A stretch of DNA of 50,996 bases, from positions 1 through 50,996 of IMG/VR virus record IMGVR_UViG_3300027743_000036. One strand, written 5' to 3'. Both the position numbers and the translations under genes were made by a program. This document shows positions 1 to 6,661 of this stretch, one piece after another. The DNA is from a virus. The notes beneath the pieces were generated by a model. The model had not been told where the DNA came from, ran no database searches, and worked only from the letters and a program-made list of their open reading frames with translations. Each line of letters opens with the position of its first letter. Positions within the stretch are counted from its first letter, which is position 1.

Positions 1-2
1 CC

Positions 3-176
3 TGCGCCGCCGCCGCCTGCGCCGCCGCCTGCGCCGCCTATGCCGCCGCCGACGCCGCCTGCGCCGCCTATGCCGCCGCCGACGCCGCCCGCGACGCCGC
101 CGCCGCCTGCGCTGATACAACGATAGACCTGGTGACGCTCATACAACAGGCCATAGAGGAGGAGGGCACATGCTGA
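3..176 (+). CDS. C-terminal part of the alanine-rich repeat protein that begins at 50380
   Basis: This is the continuation, across the circle junction, of the gene starting at 50380. The codon frame is preserved through the 126-bp overlap, and the joined product is about 220 residues. The repeat reads as Ala blocks punctuated by Tyr, Asp, Cys and Arg every three to five residues. After the repeat come a short tail (DTTIDLVTLIQQAIEEEGTC) and a TGA at 174-176. The next gene starts at 170, overlapping the end. Period and composition suggest a long amphipathic helix; the function is unknown. Confidence 0.8.
   Translation, partial: CAAAACAAACAAYAAADAACAAYAAADAARDAAAACADTTIDLVTLIQQAIEEEGTC
5..130. 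repeat. Terminal direct repeat, left copy
   Basis: These 126 bases are identical to the last 126 bases of the window (50871-50996). The match breaks at base 4 against 50870. It lies in alanine-coding GCC repeats plus 17 bases of unique sequence (about 114-130), so the identity is not only low complexity. The simplest reading is a circular assembly whose ends overlap. The repeat copy number around the junction could be collapsed or expanded. Confidence 0.95.
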
Positions 177-373
177 CTACACTCGACGTAGAGGAGCACT
201 TTGTCGCGCTCTGCGACAATGCGGTCCCGCCGTTTGATCCGTGGGCGCAGCTTGAGCGATTCATTCGCACGTTCGCGGACCCGATGGAACTTGGCTGGTG
301 CCTGAACCATATCGCGGCCATACAGCAATCCGTAAAGCCGTGGGGAGAGCCAGGCGATGAAAAAACAAGATAA
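170..373 (+). CDS. Hypothetical protein, 67 aa
   Basis: A small acidic protein that I do not recognise. The ATG follows a strong purine-rich ribosome-binding site (GAGGAGGAGG, 155-164 region) and overlaps the end of the alanine-rich gene by seven bases. Its end overlaps the next start (357), so it is probably translated as part of a coupled run. No transmembrane segment, cysteine pairs or known motif is visible. It is likely an early accessory protein. Confidence 0.65.
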   Translation: MLTTLDVEEHFVALCDNAVPPFDPWAQLERFIRTFADPMELGWCLNHIAAIQQSVKPWGEPGDEKTR

Positions 374-605
374 TCCCGTACCAATGAGCGCGATCGTGCG
401 CACCCTACACACCGACCTCATCGCCCGGCACGGGCTCCGCGCGGCAGTACAGATCACGCGGGAGTTACACCGATGGGTTGAGAATACCCTGCGTGAGCAG
501 ATCCAACGGCACCCCGCCGAGTGGCCGGAATATTCGGCACAGGCCATACCCGCCGCGGGGGACGTGGAGAAAAAAATTCCAGCAATTCCGACCGTGACGG
601 GCTGA
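357..605 (+). CDS. Hypothetical protein, 82 aa
   Basis: Starts inside the end of the previous gene behind GGGGAGAG. The N-terminal 50 residues are charged and look helical (a run such as LIARHGLRAAVQITRELHRW); the tail is proline- and alanine-rich. I do not recognise the family. It ends 13 bases before the 27-bp repeated element that precedes the HTH gene. Confidence 0.65.
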   Translation: MKKQDNPVPMSAIVRTLHTDLIARHGLRAAVQITRELHRWVENTLREQIQRHPAEWPEYSAQAIPAAGDVEKKIPAIPTVTG

Positions 606-618
606 AATATCAGGTTCA

Positions 619-645
619 GACCCCATGATTGCGGGGAACTATAGA
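619..645 (+). repeat. 27-bp dispersed element, copy 1 (upstream of the HTH gene)
   Basis: This 27-base sequence, running from GACCCCATGATT to AACTATAGA, occurs again exactly on the minus strand at 43564-43538. In both places it points toward a downstream gene block: here the HTH gene at 658, there the structural operon. It contains CCCC/GGGG arms around ATGATTGC. The AAGGAG ribosome-binding site of the HTH gene overlaps its right edge. It could be an operator, a promoter half or an RNA control site. Confidence 0.8.
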
Positions 646-657
646 AGGAGTGGTGAC

Positions 658-1113
658 ATGGTACGAACAAAATTGAATGATGACGAACTGCGGTGGTTAG
701 AGGAACATCGCACAGAGTTGGAACAGCCGGGGCCGAGCGAAGACACACGCATAGCAAAGACCCTTAAAGATCTGCTCCGTGTGTGCCGCGACGAATTAGG
801 CGGAACGGGTAGGATGCGGTGTTGTCGTCTGCGCTCGTTGATGAAGTCTCACCGGCTGAGTAAGCGGGACTTGGTTGTTTACCTCAATTATCCACTTTTC
901 ACACAAGAGGAGCTGGCCTTGCGCTTTGGCTTTTCAGACCAGTCGGAACTTTCACGACTACTGAATCGTGTGCGCAACGCGCTGCCCACACTACAAAAAG
1001 ACCCTGATTTCACCGGGGTTCATGGCATACCTGCGCTGCACCACATGTTACGTATCGAGGCCAGCGCGGATAGTGACGACCGGCTTAACGATCAGAGCGT
1101 ACTACGATTCTAA
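658..1113 (+). CDS. Putative HTH DNA-binding regulator, 151 aa
   Basis: Start chosen at 658 because AAGGAG lies seven bases upstream; the ATG at 625 would sit inside the 27-bp element. Residues around 80-110 (LFTQEELALRFGFSDQSELS, then RLLNRVRNAL) look like a helix-turn-helix of the sigma region 4 or LuxR/ArsR kind. The N-terminus is charged and helical. A strong terminator follows immediately, so the gene can form its own transcription unit. The 27-bp element at its start makes autoregulation plausible. The exact family is unknown. Confidence 0.7.
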   Translation: MVRTKLNDDELRWLEEHRTELEQPGPSEDTRIAKTLKDLLRVCRDELGGTGRMRCCRLRSLMKSHRLSKRDLVVYLNYPLFTQEELALRFGFSDQSELSRLLNRVRNALPTLQKDPDFTGVHGIPALHHMLRIEASADSDDRLNDQSVLRF

Positions 1114-1116
1114 CAG

Positions 1117-1180
1117 CGGGCGGACCCGGCTTACCGTTTACGGTGGATCATATAAAGCACCGGAGCGTCCGCCCGTTTTT
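1117..1180 (+). terminator. Rho-independent terminator after the HTH gene
   Basis: Nine-base inverted arms CGGGCGGAC (1117-1125) and GTCCGCCCG (1167-1175) are followed by five T (1176-1180). The 41-base loop has internal pairing (ACCGT/ACGGT). It also holds a TATAAA-like box (1151-1156) without a convincing -35 partner. It begins four bases after the stop of the HTH gene and separates it from the long operon that starts at 1202. Confidence 0.8.
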
Positions 1181-1201
1181 GTTCTGATATGGAGGAGACC
1201 C

Positions 1202-1657
1202 ATGCAAACGACATTTAACGGTCAGCAGTTTCACGGTCATCCGAAATTCTACGAGTTCCTGATGCAGATGGCCGAGGTCCACTCCCGCAAGAACCACGAC
1301 TACGCCGGGGACGCGGACCCGCTTAAGAATCTCCGATCTGCGGAGCGTATCGGCCTGGCCCCGTTCGTCGGCGTATTGGTGCGGTTGCAGGATAAATGGA
1401 GTCGTCTTGAGCAGTTTCAGAAGTCCGGCACACTCCTGGTAAAGGATGAGAGCGTGATCGACACGCTGATCGACAACGCCAACTACTCAATCCTGGCGGC
1501 GATACTGCTGTTAGAGGCTAAAGCTGACGAGGTTGCGCCGCCGAAAGAGGCCGAGACCCCGCCTCGATCTTGCTTGGAGTGCGGGCATCAAGTTTCCAGC
1601 GGGGGTACGTGTCTCTGTGTTGGCGTTGCCGACAATTGTTTCAAGGAGCGTGTATGA
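1202..1657 (+). CDS. Nmad1 (DUF1599)-like nucleotide-modification-associated protein
   Basis: 151 residues, starting behind GGAGGAG. Residues 15-110 carry the DUF1599/Nmad1 pattern: KNHDYAGDADPLKN, then VRLQDKWSRL, then DESVIDTLIDNANYSIL, which are conserved acidic and amide positions of a MazG-like all-alpha fold. A C-terminal zinc-ribbon-like tail has CLECGH and CLC. Nmad1 proteins are known from phage gene neighbourhoods linked to nucleotide modification; the substrate is not known. The next gene, a deoxyribosyltransferase-like protein, overlaps by four bases, which supports a nucleotide-metabolism pair. Confidence 0.82.
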   Translation: MQTTFNGQQFHGHPKFYEFLMQMAEVHSRKNHDYAGDADPLKNLRSAERIGLAPFVGVLVRLQDKWSRLEQFQKSGTLLVKDESVIDTLIDNANYSILAAILLLEAKADEVAPPKEAETPPRSCLECGHQVSSGGTCLCVGVADNCFKERV

Positions 1658-2052
1658 TCCGGGCCTATCTCAGTCACCTGATCCGCGGAGCCAAAGGTTC
1701 CGCCGCGACACGCGAGGACATGGAGGCCAACAACCGCCGGGCGATAGAATTTGCCGCCCAAGTGCGGGCGGAGTTTCCCGGTCTCGATCTGTACGTACCC
1801 GCAATCCATGATGAGTTTGTGCTGGAAGCCTATGAGATGGGGGTGTTGACAGAATCGCAAATATTGGCTGTTGATGTTCGATTGGTGCGGAAACGGGATC
1901 TTTTGATTGTGTACGCCCCAGACCGCTATCTATCCAACGGAATGTTACAAGAGCATCGAGCGGCGGGGGTTGGAGGAGTGGATATAGTGTATGTGTTTGC
2001 TGCGGGGGATGTGGAACCGATTCAGCAATACCTGGAGGCCCGGAAACGATGA
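1654..2052 (+). CDS. Nucleoside 2-deoxyribosyltransferase-like protein (DUF4406 type)
   Basis: 132 residues; ATG overlaps the previous stop as ATGA and sits behind AAGGAG. The N-terminus MIRAYLSHLIRG resembles the first strand and loop of deoxyribosyltransferase/TIR-like Rossmann proteins. LYVPAIHDEFV supplies the acidic loop, and residues 70-90 (VDVRLVRKRDLLIVYAPD) match the conserved 'D-x-x-L-x-x-x-D-x-x-v' strand of the family. The family exchanges bases on deoxynucleosides or hydrolyses dNMPs. Many phage DUF4406 members are untested, so the activity is inferred. Confidence 0.75.
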   Translation: MIRAYLSHLIRGAKGSAATREDMEANNRRAIEFAAQVRAEFPGLDLYVPAIHDEFVLEAYEMGVLTESQILAVDVRLVRKRDLLIVYAPDRYLSNGMLQEHRAAGVGGVDIVYVFAAGDVEPIQQYLEARKR

Positions 2053-2753
2053 CCCGTGTTCTCTGCATCGGAGATCCTCACGAGCCTGTGTGTCACCCCG
2101 GCTACCGCGCATTCTGCCGCGACCTGCGCGATCGCTTCGACACAATCAAGACTGTTATCATCGGGGACATATGCGACCACCACGCGATCAGTTTCCACGC
2201 GGCGAATCCCATGTGTCCCGGACCCAAGGATGAGCATGATCTGATCCTCGCCAAGATGCAGTTGTGGTACAAAGATTTCCCCGGTGCCGTGGTGACGATA
2301 GGTAATCACGACGCCCGTGTAGCCCGCCTTGCGGAGTCGGTAAAGATTCCAGCGTTTTATCTCCGCGACTACGATGAGATGTGGGAGACGAAAACATGGC
2401 AGTGGGTAGGGGACATCGTGATTGACGACGTGTACTACTTCCACGGGACGGGGCGCAGCGGGATACATCCGGCGTATAACGCCATGAAAGACATGCTTAT
2501 GTCGGTTGTAATGGGCCACTGTCACTCGGCCAGTGGCGTCAAATGGAGGGCCAACCCGAATCGCCGGACGTTCGGCATGGATACGGGCTGCGGAATTGAT
2601 GTAGACGCCTATCAGTTTGCCTATGGAGCGCACATGCCGAGTCGTCCGATTCTGTCGGCAGGCGTGGTGATCGACGGCGTACCACAGCACTTTATCCTGC
2701 CATGCGGAGTTCGAGAGAAATATCACAAATCCAAATTTGGAGGAAAGAAATGA
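2049..2753 (+). CDS. Calcineurin-like metallophosphoesterase
   Basis: 234 residues, ATGA overlap with the previous gene. All family motifs are present: D9-x-H11 (GDPHEP), G-D40-x-x-D43 (GDICDH), G-N86-H87-D88 (GNHDAR) and G-H-C-H near residue 157. These bind the two catalytic metal ions. Substrate may be a nucleotide, cyclic nucleotide or phosphoprotein; in phages such enzymes often sit with nucleotide and DNA metabolism genes, as here. The C-terminal FGGKK is encoded by the ribosome-binding site of the next gene. Confidence 0.88.
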   Translation: MTRVLCIGDPHEPVCHPGYRAFCRDLRDRFDTIKTVIIGDICDHHAISFHAANPMCPGPKDEHDLILAKMQLWYKDFPGAVVTIGNHDARVARLAESVKIPAFYLRDYDEMWETKTWQWVGDIVIDDVYYFHGTGRSGIHPAYNAMKDMLMSVVMGHCHSASGVKWRANPNRRTFGMDTGCGIDVDAYQFAYGAHMPSRPILSAGVVIDGVPQHFILPCGVREKYHKSKFGGKK

Positions 2754-2992
2754 ATACCATTATCATGCCCGAGAACAAGGGGCTACCAATGCTAACGGTA
2801 CAGTCCCTATGTGACGACGTCAGCGACACCCAGACTGCCTTCATAGGCAGATGTGGGTGGGGACCCGAACACAGTCTCTACCTCATAAGTTACGGCCGCG
2901 TGCTCCTCGCATCACGTCCTCGGTCTTCGTGGGAGGGTCTGGCTGATGTGACCGTGGATCGTTTTGTGGATGTGGAGATCAAGGTGCTGTGA
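2750..2992 (+). CDS. Hypothetical protein, 80 aa
   Basis: Starts in an ATGA overlap behind GGAGGAAAG, a very strong site, which decides 2750 over the upstream in-frame ATG at 2702. The product has a beta-rich second half (SLYLISYGRVLLASRPRS, then VTVDRFVDVEIKVL). No family recognised. It lies between the phosphoesterase and a further small gene in the operon leading to DNA polymerase. Confidence 0.7.
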   Translation: MNTIIMPENKGLPMLTVQSLCDDVSDTQTAFIGRCGWGPEHSLYLISYGRVLLASRPRSSWEGLADVTVDRFVDVEIKVL

Positions 2993-3435
2993 TGCTCCAG
3001 ATCCCCCGCGTACCAACTGTGCGTCCAATCTTCCCCGGTGTAGCTGCGCATCAACTCCGTCAGGAGCTTGCGATGGAGATTAGGGCGACGTGCGAGGCCC
3101 TGATTAAGAGCACCTACGTCCCCTCATACCAAGAAATGTTTCGCAGGTACACTATGGCGGTAGACCCCGGCGAGATCCGCGATCCGTGCCGCCTGCCGCC
3201 GTATGCCACCCAAGGCCCAAACGACGCCCGCGGGGTCAGTAAGATCGGGTGCGTCTATGCCCGGCTGTCCTGGGTGCTCAAGCTATATTGGGATCTATGT
3301 CTTGACGGCGCGGACAATGCCGCGGCACTCCGGCAGTATCTCACTGGGTTGCGAGCCGTGGCGGAGCGGGGAGTTGAGAAGTGCGTTATGGAGGGGGATA
3401 CTCGCATGGGGTTTTGGCTTGGGGTTCCGGCATAA
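2992..3435 (+). CDS. Hypothetical protein, 147 aa
   Basis: The ATG at 2992 overlaps the previous TGA; an in-frame GTG at 2989 is an alternative start. The protein is largely helical and contains several Tyr, Arg and Cys residues, but no motif I can name. The stop codon overlaps the polymerase start as TAATG, so the two are probably translationally coupled. It could be a polymerase accessory factor by position only. Confidence 0.65.
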   Translation: MLQIPRVPTVRPIFPGVAAHQLRQELAMEIRATCEALIKSTYVPSYQEMFRRYTMAVDPGEIRDPCRLPPYATQGPNDARGVSKIGCVYARLSWVLKLYWDLCLDGADNAAALRQYLTGLRAVAERGVEKCVMEGDTRMGFWLGVPA

Positions 3436-5492
3436 TGGAACAGTGGCAAAATATACTTGAGTCTGCGGGATTTCCCACTGAAGCGATTGTTTTGGATTGG
3501 GAGACCTACTTCGATGCCGAATACAGCTTCGATAAGCTATCGACTGTCGAATACGTGATGTCCCCGCGGTTCGAGGTCACGGGGTTGGGGTATCGGCTGC
3601 TTGGCACGGAATCAGAGGCCGGAGGCTTTCTTGACCCGATAGAGGCTCGGCGATATTTGGATACCGCCGCGGGGTGTATCGACAGCTATACAGTGGTAGG
3701 CCAAAATCTGCCGTTCGACGCCCTTGTCCTACGCGAACGATACGGCATCACGCCGAAGTACACCGTGGATATTATCGACCTCGCGCGACATCTGGACGCC
3801 CGCGACCAGCACAACTTGGAACATCTGGCTAAAAAGTATCATGCTCCAACGGAGAAGGGCAATACGCTACAGTTTAAGGGATTACATTGGCAGACTATGA
3901 CCCCAGAACAGCGTGCCGCCCTCTCCTCCTACTGTTTGAATGATGTCGCTATCGAGACGTATCTGTTTAAGACTCTGTTACCCCGGATAACGTGGCCCGA
4001 AGTTGAGCTACGCTTAGCGGCCCAGGCGCTTCGGCAGTATCTCGTCCCGCAAATCAAGATAGACGCCGATCTCGGCAACCGCCTCTTGGTGAGCATGACG
4101 GCCAAGCTGCAAGAGCCCGTAGACCATTGCAATGAGCTTGGCATCCGGGTAGTGACACCAGGTAAACTCACCAAGAGGATCTGCAAGCCGCCCACGGTCA
4201 AGGCCGTCACCGTGGGCGACATCAGCAAGGACGGTACATTTCTTACCCTACTTGCGGCGGCTCTACCTCCTGGCGAGTCAATCCCCATGAAGCAGGGCAA
4301 GAGACGGCTCATCCCCGCTCTCGCTAAGACTGATACTCAACTCGACTACCTCCTCCTTCATCCTTCTCCTCAAGTTCGGGCCTTAATGACGGCGCGTAAA
4401 GAGTCCGACAGTTGGCCCGGACATATCAGCCGCGTGCGGCAGTTACTCGTGCAGTCTGCCGCACGCGGAGGATTTATCGGGGCCATGACCCGGTATTATG
4501 CCGCGCATACTGGCCGGTGGGGTGGGTGGGGGAAGACGAATTTTCAGAATTTCGGCGCACGGGATGTAGACGATCTTATCAAGCAGGTAGGACAGATGCT
4601 CACCGCGCCCGAGGGATTCGTGTTCGGCACCGGGGATCTCAGTCAAATCGAGGCCCGTGTAGTGGCGTGGTTCGCCGGGCAAGAGGATTTGTTGGAGGCG
4701 TTTCGCCGCGTCGATGCAGCAAAGGAACGGGGTGATGATTCGGTGAAGGATGTCTATTGTGAGTTCGCCGAGGAACAGATCTATCACAAGGAAACACGCA
4801 AGCCCCGCAAGGATGATCCACCGGAATTGGCGGCGGCTCTTACAACCCGGCGTAACGTCGGCAAGGAAACCATCCTCGGGGCCGGGTTTGGAATGGGTGG
4901 GTCTACGTTCTATGACCGCTGCCGCCAAAAGCCGAGCCTCAAGGCCGCATTTGAGTCTGGGGAACTTAACCGCCCCCTGTGCAATCGGGCCATTGCCGTC
5001 TATCGCCAGCGATATTCGATGATCCCAAAATTCTGGAAAGAAGTCGAGGCGGCGTGGCGATTCGTCGCTAGATACTACGACCAGCGAGCTACGGTGAGTC
5101 ACTATGGGCGGAGCCTGTCGTTCCGGAATGAGGGCGGCACGGTGGTTGTACAGTTGCCGTCAAGCCGGTGTTTGTTCTATTCCCACGCCCGCGCCGCAGC
5201 GAGTGGTGAGTGCCGGTATCGCTGGGGAAAAGTATATGGCGGGTCGATCACGGAGAACGTCGTCCAGGCCACAGCGAGGGATGTATTCGCGCTCGGGCTG
5301 CTGCGGTTGGAGGACGCGGGGCATAACGTATTGTTCAGCGTACACGACCAAGGGATCAACCTGTATCGTGACAACGCCACGGCAAAGACCGAGCTTGAGG
5401 ACATGCATTGCCTCCAAACTGTTTGTCCAGTGTGGGCCGAGGGCTTGCCTGTAGCAGTGGAAGGCGACTTGACACCAGTGTACCACAAATGA
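3435..5492 (+). CDS. Family A DNA polymerase with 3'-5' exonuclease
   Basis: 685 residues from the ATG that overlaps the previous stop (TAATG). Exonuclease motifs are visible: Exo I DWETYFD (D21, E23), Exo II NLPFDALV, Exo III YCLNDVAIE near residue 166. Polymerase motifs follow: A TGDLSQIEAR near 400, B RRNVGKETILGAGFGMG near 472, and C as VHDQ near 635. The usual motif C is HDE, so the glutamate is replaced by glutamine while the metal-binding aspartate is kept. It is likely the replicative polymerase, working with the primase-helicase at 10782. There is no 5' nuclease domain. Confidence 0.95.
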   Translation: MEQWQNILESAGFPTEAIVLDWETYFDAEYSFDKLSTVEYVMSPRFEVTGLGYRLLGTESEAGGFLDPIEARRYLDTAAGCIDSYTVVGQNLPFDALVLRERYGITPKYTVDIIDLARHLDARDQHNLEHLAKKYHAPTEKGNTLQFKGLHWQTMTPEQRAALSSYCLNDVAIETYLFKTLLPRITWPEVELRLAAQALRQYLVPQIKIDADLGNRLLVSMTAKLQEPVDHCNELGIRVVTPGKLTKRICKPPTVKAVTVGDISKDGTFLTLLAAALPPGESIPMKQGKRRLIPALAKTDTQLDYLLLHPSPQVRALMTARKESDSWPGHISRVRQLLVQSAARGGFIGAMTRYYAAHTGRWGGWGKTNFQNFGARDVDDLIKQVGQMLTAPEGFVFGTGDLSQIEARVVAWFAGQEDLLEAFRRVDAAKERGDDSVKDVYCEFAEEQIYHKETRKPRKDDPPELAAALTTRRNVGKETILGAGFGMGGSTFYDRCRQKPSLKAAFESGELNRPLCNRAIAVYRQRYSMIPKFWKEVEAAWRFVARYYDQRATVSHYGRSLSFRNEGGTVVVQLPSSRCLFYSHARAAASGECRYRWGKVYGGSITENVVQATARDVFALGLLRLEDAGHNVLFSVHDQGINLYRDNATAKTELEDMHCLQTVCPVWAEGLPVAVEGDLTPVYHK

Positions 5493-5503
5493 GAGGGCGG
5501 ATA

Positions 5504-5794
5504 ATGAATCTTCAAGAGATGTTTGAAAAGCATATAGATACGGAATACATCAAGTTTGAGCGAATTGAGTGCCCCCAGCATCCGCGACCTGACATTTGCG
5601 CGTTTCTAATGTTGTCACAGCTTGTGCCGGACGATGGGCGGGATATGGTGACATCGGCAGAACATGACGAAATTTATCTGGATACTGACTGCACCAAACT
5701 CGCCGAGGTTATTTCAGAGGCCCAAGTCATCGACCTTCTCCGCTGTGGCGTTCGTTATGATGCCGGGGCCGATGGACTTTGTATGTTTGTATGA
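5504..5794 (+). CDS. Conserved phage hypothetical protein, 96 aa
   Basis: Starts behind GAGAGGGCGG, eleven bases after the polymerase stop. The central and C-terminal part (DEIYLDTDCTKLAEVISEAQ followed by VIDLLRCGVRYDAGADGL) matches, from memory, a small acidic protein found near replication genes in many tailed phages. No enzymatic motif is evident. The function of that group is not known to me. Confidence 0.72.
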   Translation: MNLQEMFEKHIDTEYIKFERIECPQHPRPDICAFLMLSQLVPDDGRDMVTSAEHDEIYLDTDCTKLAEVISEAQVIDLLRCGVRYDAGADGLCMFV

Positions 5795-5809
5795 GAGGAC
5801 CACGAAACC

Positions 5810-6181
5810 ATGCAATCGAGAGGGGTCAACTTGCGCGCAAAGCTAAGCCATTGGGTACTTTCATTATACAACAGATGCACGCGAAGATACCACGACTACC
5901 GTCTATACCGCCGCGAGTACCTGTGGTTCCGGCGGGAGATGGGGTTCAATCGCGCAGACAGCCGTCGATCAGCCCGAACCTCGGCAATGGCCATAAAGCA
6001 ACTACAGGCCCAAGCCGAGAAGCCCCAGTCCTGCACGCCTGCCTCAAGTGGCTCCACGCCCACGGTATCTTCGCCTGGCGGAACAACTCCGGCACCCTAT
6101 GGACGGACGGCCAGCCCATCTCCTTTGGCTATCCGGGGTCAGCGGACATTACGGGAATCCTTCCTGATGGACGGCGATTAG
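5810..6181 (+). CDS. Small basic protein; probable N-terminal frame of the VRR-NUC locus
   Basis: Starts with a plausible site (GAGAGGACC, 8 bases from ATG). Residues 1-60 look genuine: a Tyr/Arg-rich helix (YHDYRLYRREYLWFRREMGF, then NRADSRRSARTSA), resembling the small protein at 16533-16844. From about residue 65 the frame becomes Ser/Pro/Gly-rich and non-protein-like, exactly where the VRR-NUC domain becomes coherent in another frame. Either this gene lost its own stop or the coding frame shifts by -1 near 6010-6020. The stop at 6181 is therefore probably not meaningful. Confidence 0.5.
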   Translation: MQSRGVNLRAKLSHWVLSLYNRCTRRYHDYRLYRREYLWFRREMGFNRADSRRSARTSAMAIKQLQAQAEKPQSCTPASSGSTPTVSSPGGTTPAPYGRTASPSPLAIRGQRTLRESFLMDGD

Positions 6182-6345
6182 AGGTCGAAACGAAATCATC
6201 TACTGGCAAACAATCAGCCAAACAAAAACATTTCCAGGCACAGATTGAGAAGAACCACGGGGTCTACTTACTCGTGAGAAGTAAACAGGACTTGGAGGCG
6301 CAATGGGCCAAGTTATTCTCGGCGACTGTCGTGAATCCCAGATAG
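5875..6345 (+). CDS. VRR-NUC domain endonuclease
   Basis: The coherent part (from about 6020) begins APVLHACLKWLHAHGIFAWR and contains NNSGTLWTDGQPISFGYPGSADI, RLEVETKSSTGKQSAKQKHF and a C-terminal YLLVRSKQDLEAQW. These are the PD-(D/E)xK core elements of VRR-NUC: G-x-x-D, then E-x-K. Phage members are Holliday-junction or flap resolvase-like nucleases. The start is doubtful: the in-frame ATGs at 5875 and 5779 lack a good ribosome-binding site, and the sequence before 6010 in this frame looks non-coding. A frameshift from the 5810 frame would give a natural N-terminus. Confidence 0.72.
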   Translation: MHAKIPRLPSIPPRVPVVPAGDGVQSRRQPSISPNLGNGHKATTGPSREAPVLHACLKWLHAHGIFAWRNNSGTLWTDGQPISFGYPGSADITGILPDGRRLEVETKSSTGKQSAKQKHFQAQIEKNHGVYLLVRSKQDLEAQWAKLFSATVVNPR

Positions 6346-6362
6346 AGCTTATCCACCGGCGT

Positions 6363-6381
6363 CTCCGCGAAGTCCGCGGAG
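6363..6381 (+). other. Hairpin between VRR-NUC and the next gene
   Basis: Perfect seven-base arms CTCCGCG and CGCGGAG flank the five-base loop AAGTC. No T-run follows, so it is not a typical terminator. It may be an RNA processing or stability element within the operon. Confidence 0.55.
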
Positions 6382-6418
6382 TGCCCCCAATACCAACAGT
6401 TACGTAGAGGAGATAACT

Positions 6419-6661
6419 ATGAGAGTAGAAATCTGGACACCGCGGGAACCCGCTCCGCCGCAGGAACCCGTGCTGAGGTTGAGACTCATCGAACGCTTCG
6501 ACCACATTGAACTTTGCGCCGTTGGTGAAAATGGCGAACGGGTAGAATGCGGGTCTTTGCTCGGGTTTGCGGATGGCGAGATTATGCACTATTGCGGTGT
6601 AAACCATAGTATCGGCCTGAAACTTGACGCCGAGGACCGTGTGATTGTGAGGGACCCCTGA
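6419..6661 (+). CDS. Hypothetical protein, 80 aa
   Basis: Starts behind TAGAGGAGAT with good spacing. The stop overlaps the next ATG (TGATG). The sequence has a beta-rich middle (VLRLRLIERFDHIELCAVG) and no motif I recognise. Its position between two nucleases and the coupling to the Cas4-like gene suggest a role in the recombination module, by context only. Confidence 0.7.
   Translation: MRVEIWTPREPAPPQEPVLRLRLIERFDHIELCAVGENGERVECGSLLGFADGEIMHYCGVNHSIGLKLDAEDRVIVRDP

Noticed and set aside
2022-2726. 234-codon minus-strand open frame
   Set aside because: Antisense to the metallophosphoesterase, whose catalytic motifs are complete.
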